From Pseudoneobacillus rhizosphaerae (GTDB taxonomy: Bacteria > Bacillota > Bacilli > Bacillales > Cytobacillaceae), in the NCBI RefSeq assembly GCF_917563885.1, contig NZ_CAKJTG010000002.1, positions 186,001-250,000 on the forward strand: 64,000 nt of DNA, in the 5' to 3' direction. Numbering within the stretch: the stretch's first letter is position 1; every line of letters begins with the position of its first letter. The position numbers and the translations under genes are program-made. The notes under the pieces were generated by a model. The model had not been told where the DNA came from. It did not search any database and saw only the letters and a list, made by a program, of their open reading frames with translations. Shown piece by piece: positions 63,872 to 64,000 of this stretch.

Positions 63872-64000
63872 TAGGATCACCGCTAAAAATTTGTTAAAGT
63901 ACCTTTTTCTGTAAGGAGGGGGGAATATCCTCCTAAAATGTAGTTGAAATTGCACGAAAATATTAGTTATACGGGCAAAATTCTTATCAGCCTCGATTCA

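Overview
The window comes from a low-GC, spore-former-like Gram-positive bacterium of the Bacillaceae. The evidence is the bacillithiol genes (yojF-bshB2), strong AGGAGG ribosome binding sites with many GTG and TTG starts, SLH-anchored subtilases, and protein sequences typical of Bacillus, Neobacillus or Mesobacillus relatives. I cannot name the species. I saw no rRNA, tRNA, CRISPR array, transposase or phage gene.

Layout. (1) 1-3.5 kb: fdhD followed by a formate dehydrogenase-N alpha subunit, both on the minus strand. The alpha subunit contains an in-frame UGA followed by a textbook bacterial SECIS hairpin, so it is a selenoprotein rather than a broken gene; it runs off the left edge. (2) 3.9-6.4 kb: bacillithiol deacetylase operon and a NERD-domain protein. 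(3) 6.8-14.4 kb: a Crp/Fnr regulator divergent from a clade II type nitrous oxide reductase operon (nosC-nosZ-nosB-nosD-nosY-nosF-FixH/SurA-like lipoprotein), with an FNR-type box placed for class II activation. (4) 14.7-24 kb: PQQ-type sugar dehydrogenase with a HAD phosphatase, ptb-buk (phosphotransbutyrylase and butyrate kinase) behind a candidate cre site, a GNAT enzyme, small ORFs, and a three-gene ABC-2 exporter. (5) 24.1-30.1 kb: a giant 1977-aa cell-surface subtilase. (6) 30.4-42.7 kb: an eight-gene minus-strand operon combining an ABC exporter, MoxR ATPase, DUF58, two von Willebrand A proteins and two large membrane/coiled-coil proteins. (7) 43-51.5 kb: a duplicated P-loop ATPase, a GH13 alpha-glucosidase and two tandem paralogous SLH subtilases. 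(8) 51.7-54.2 kb: a NarL-type two-component system. (9) 54.7-58.3 kb: a B12-binding radical SAM protein behind a perfect FNR palindrome, and glutaminyl-tRNA synthetase, unusual for Bacillaceae. (10) 58.4-64 kb: a large four-way-junction palindrome, an AraC regulator, MccF-like peptidase, a HAD phosphatase, a nucleotidyltransferase, an RSH-like HD protein and a P-loop kinase.

Anaerobic respiration ties several parts together: formate dehydrogenase as electron donor, N2O reductase as terminal reductase, an Fnr-like regulator, and a second FNR-box-controlled gene.

The most unusual signal is non-coding. Five intergenic regions carry arrays of exactly five short motifs in perfect 21-bp register. 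Four use ATTCCGAC and share a terminal TGNCACA heptamer in the position of a sixth unit; one uses TTTAATCGCC. Other gaps hold a palindromic family (51/61-bp spacing), a 52-bp tandem pair inside an operon, and a 143-nt element that folds into a nearly fully paired four-way junction. I know of no name for these elements; genome-wide searches are needed.
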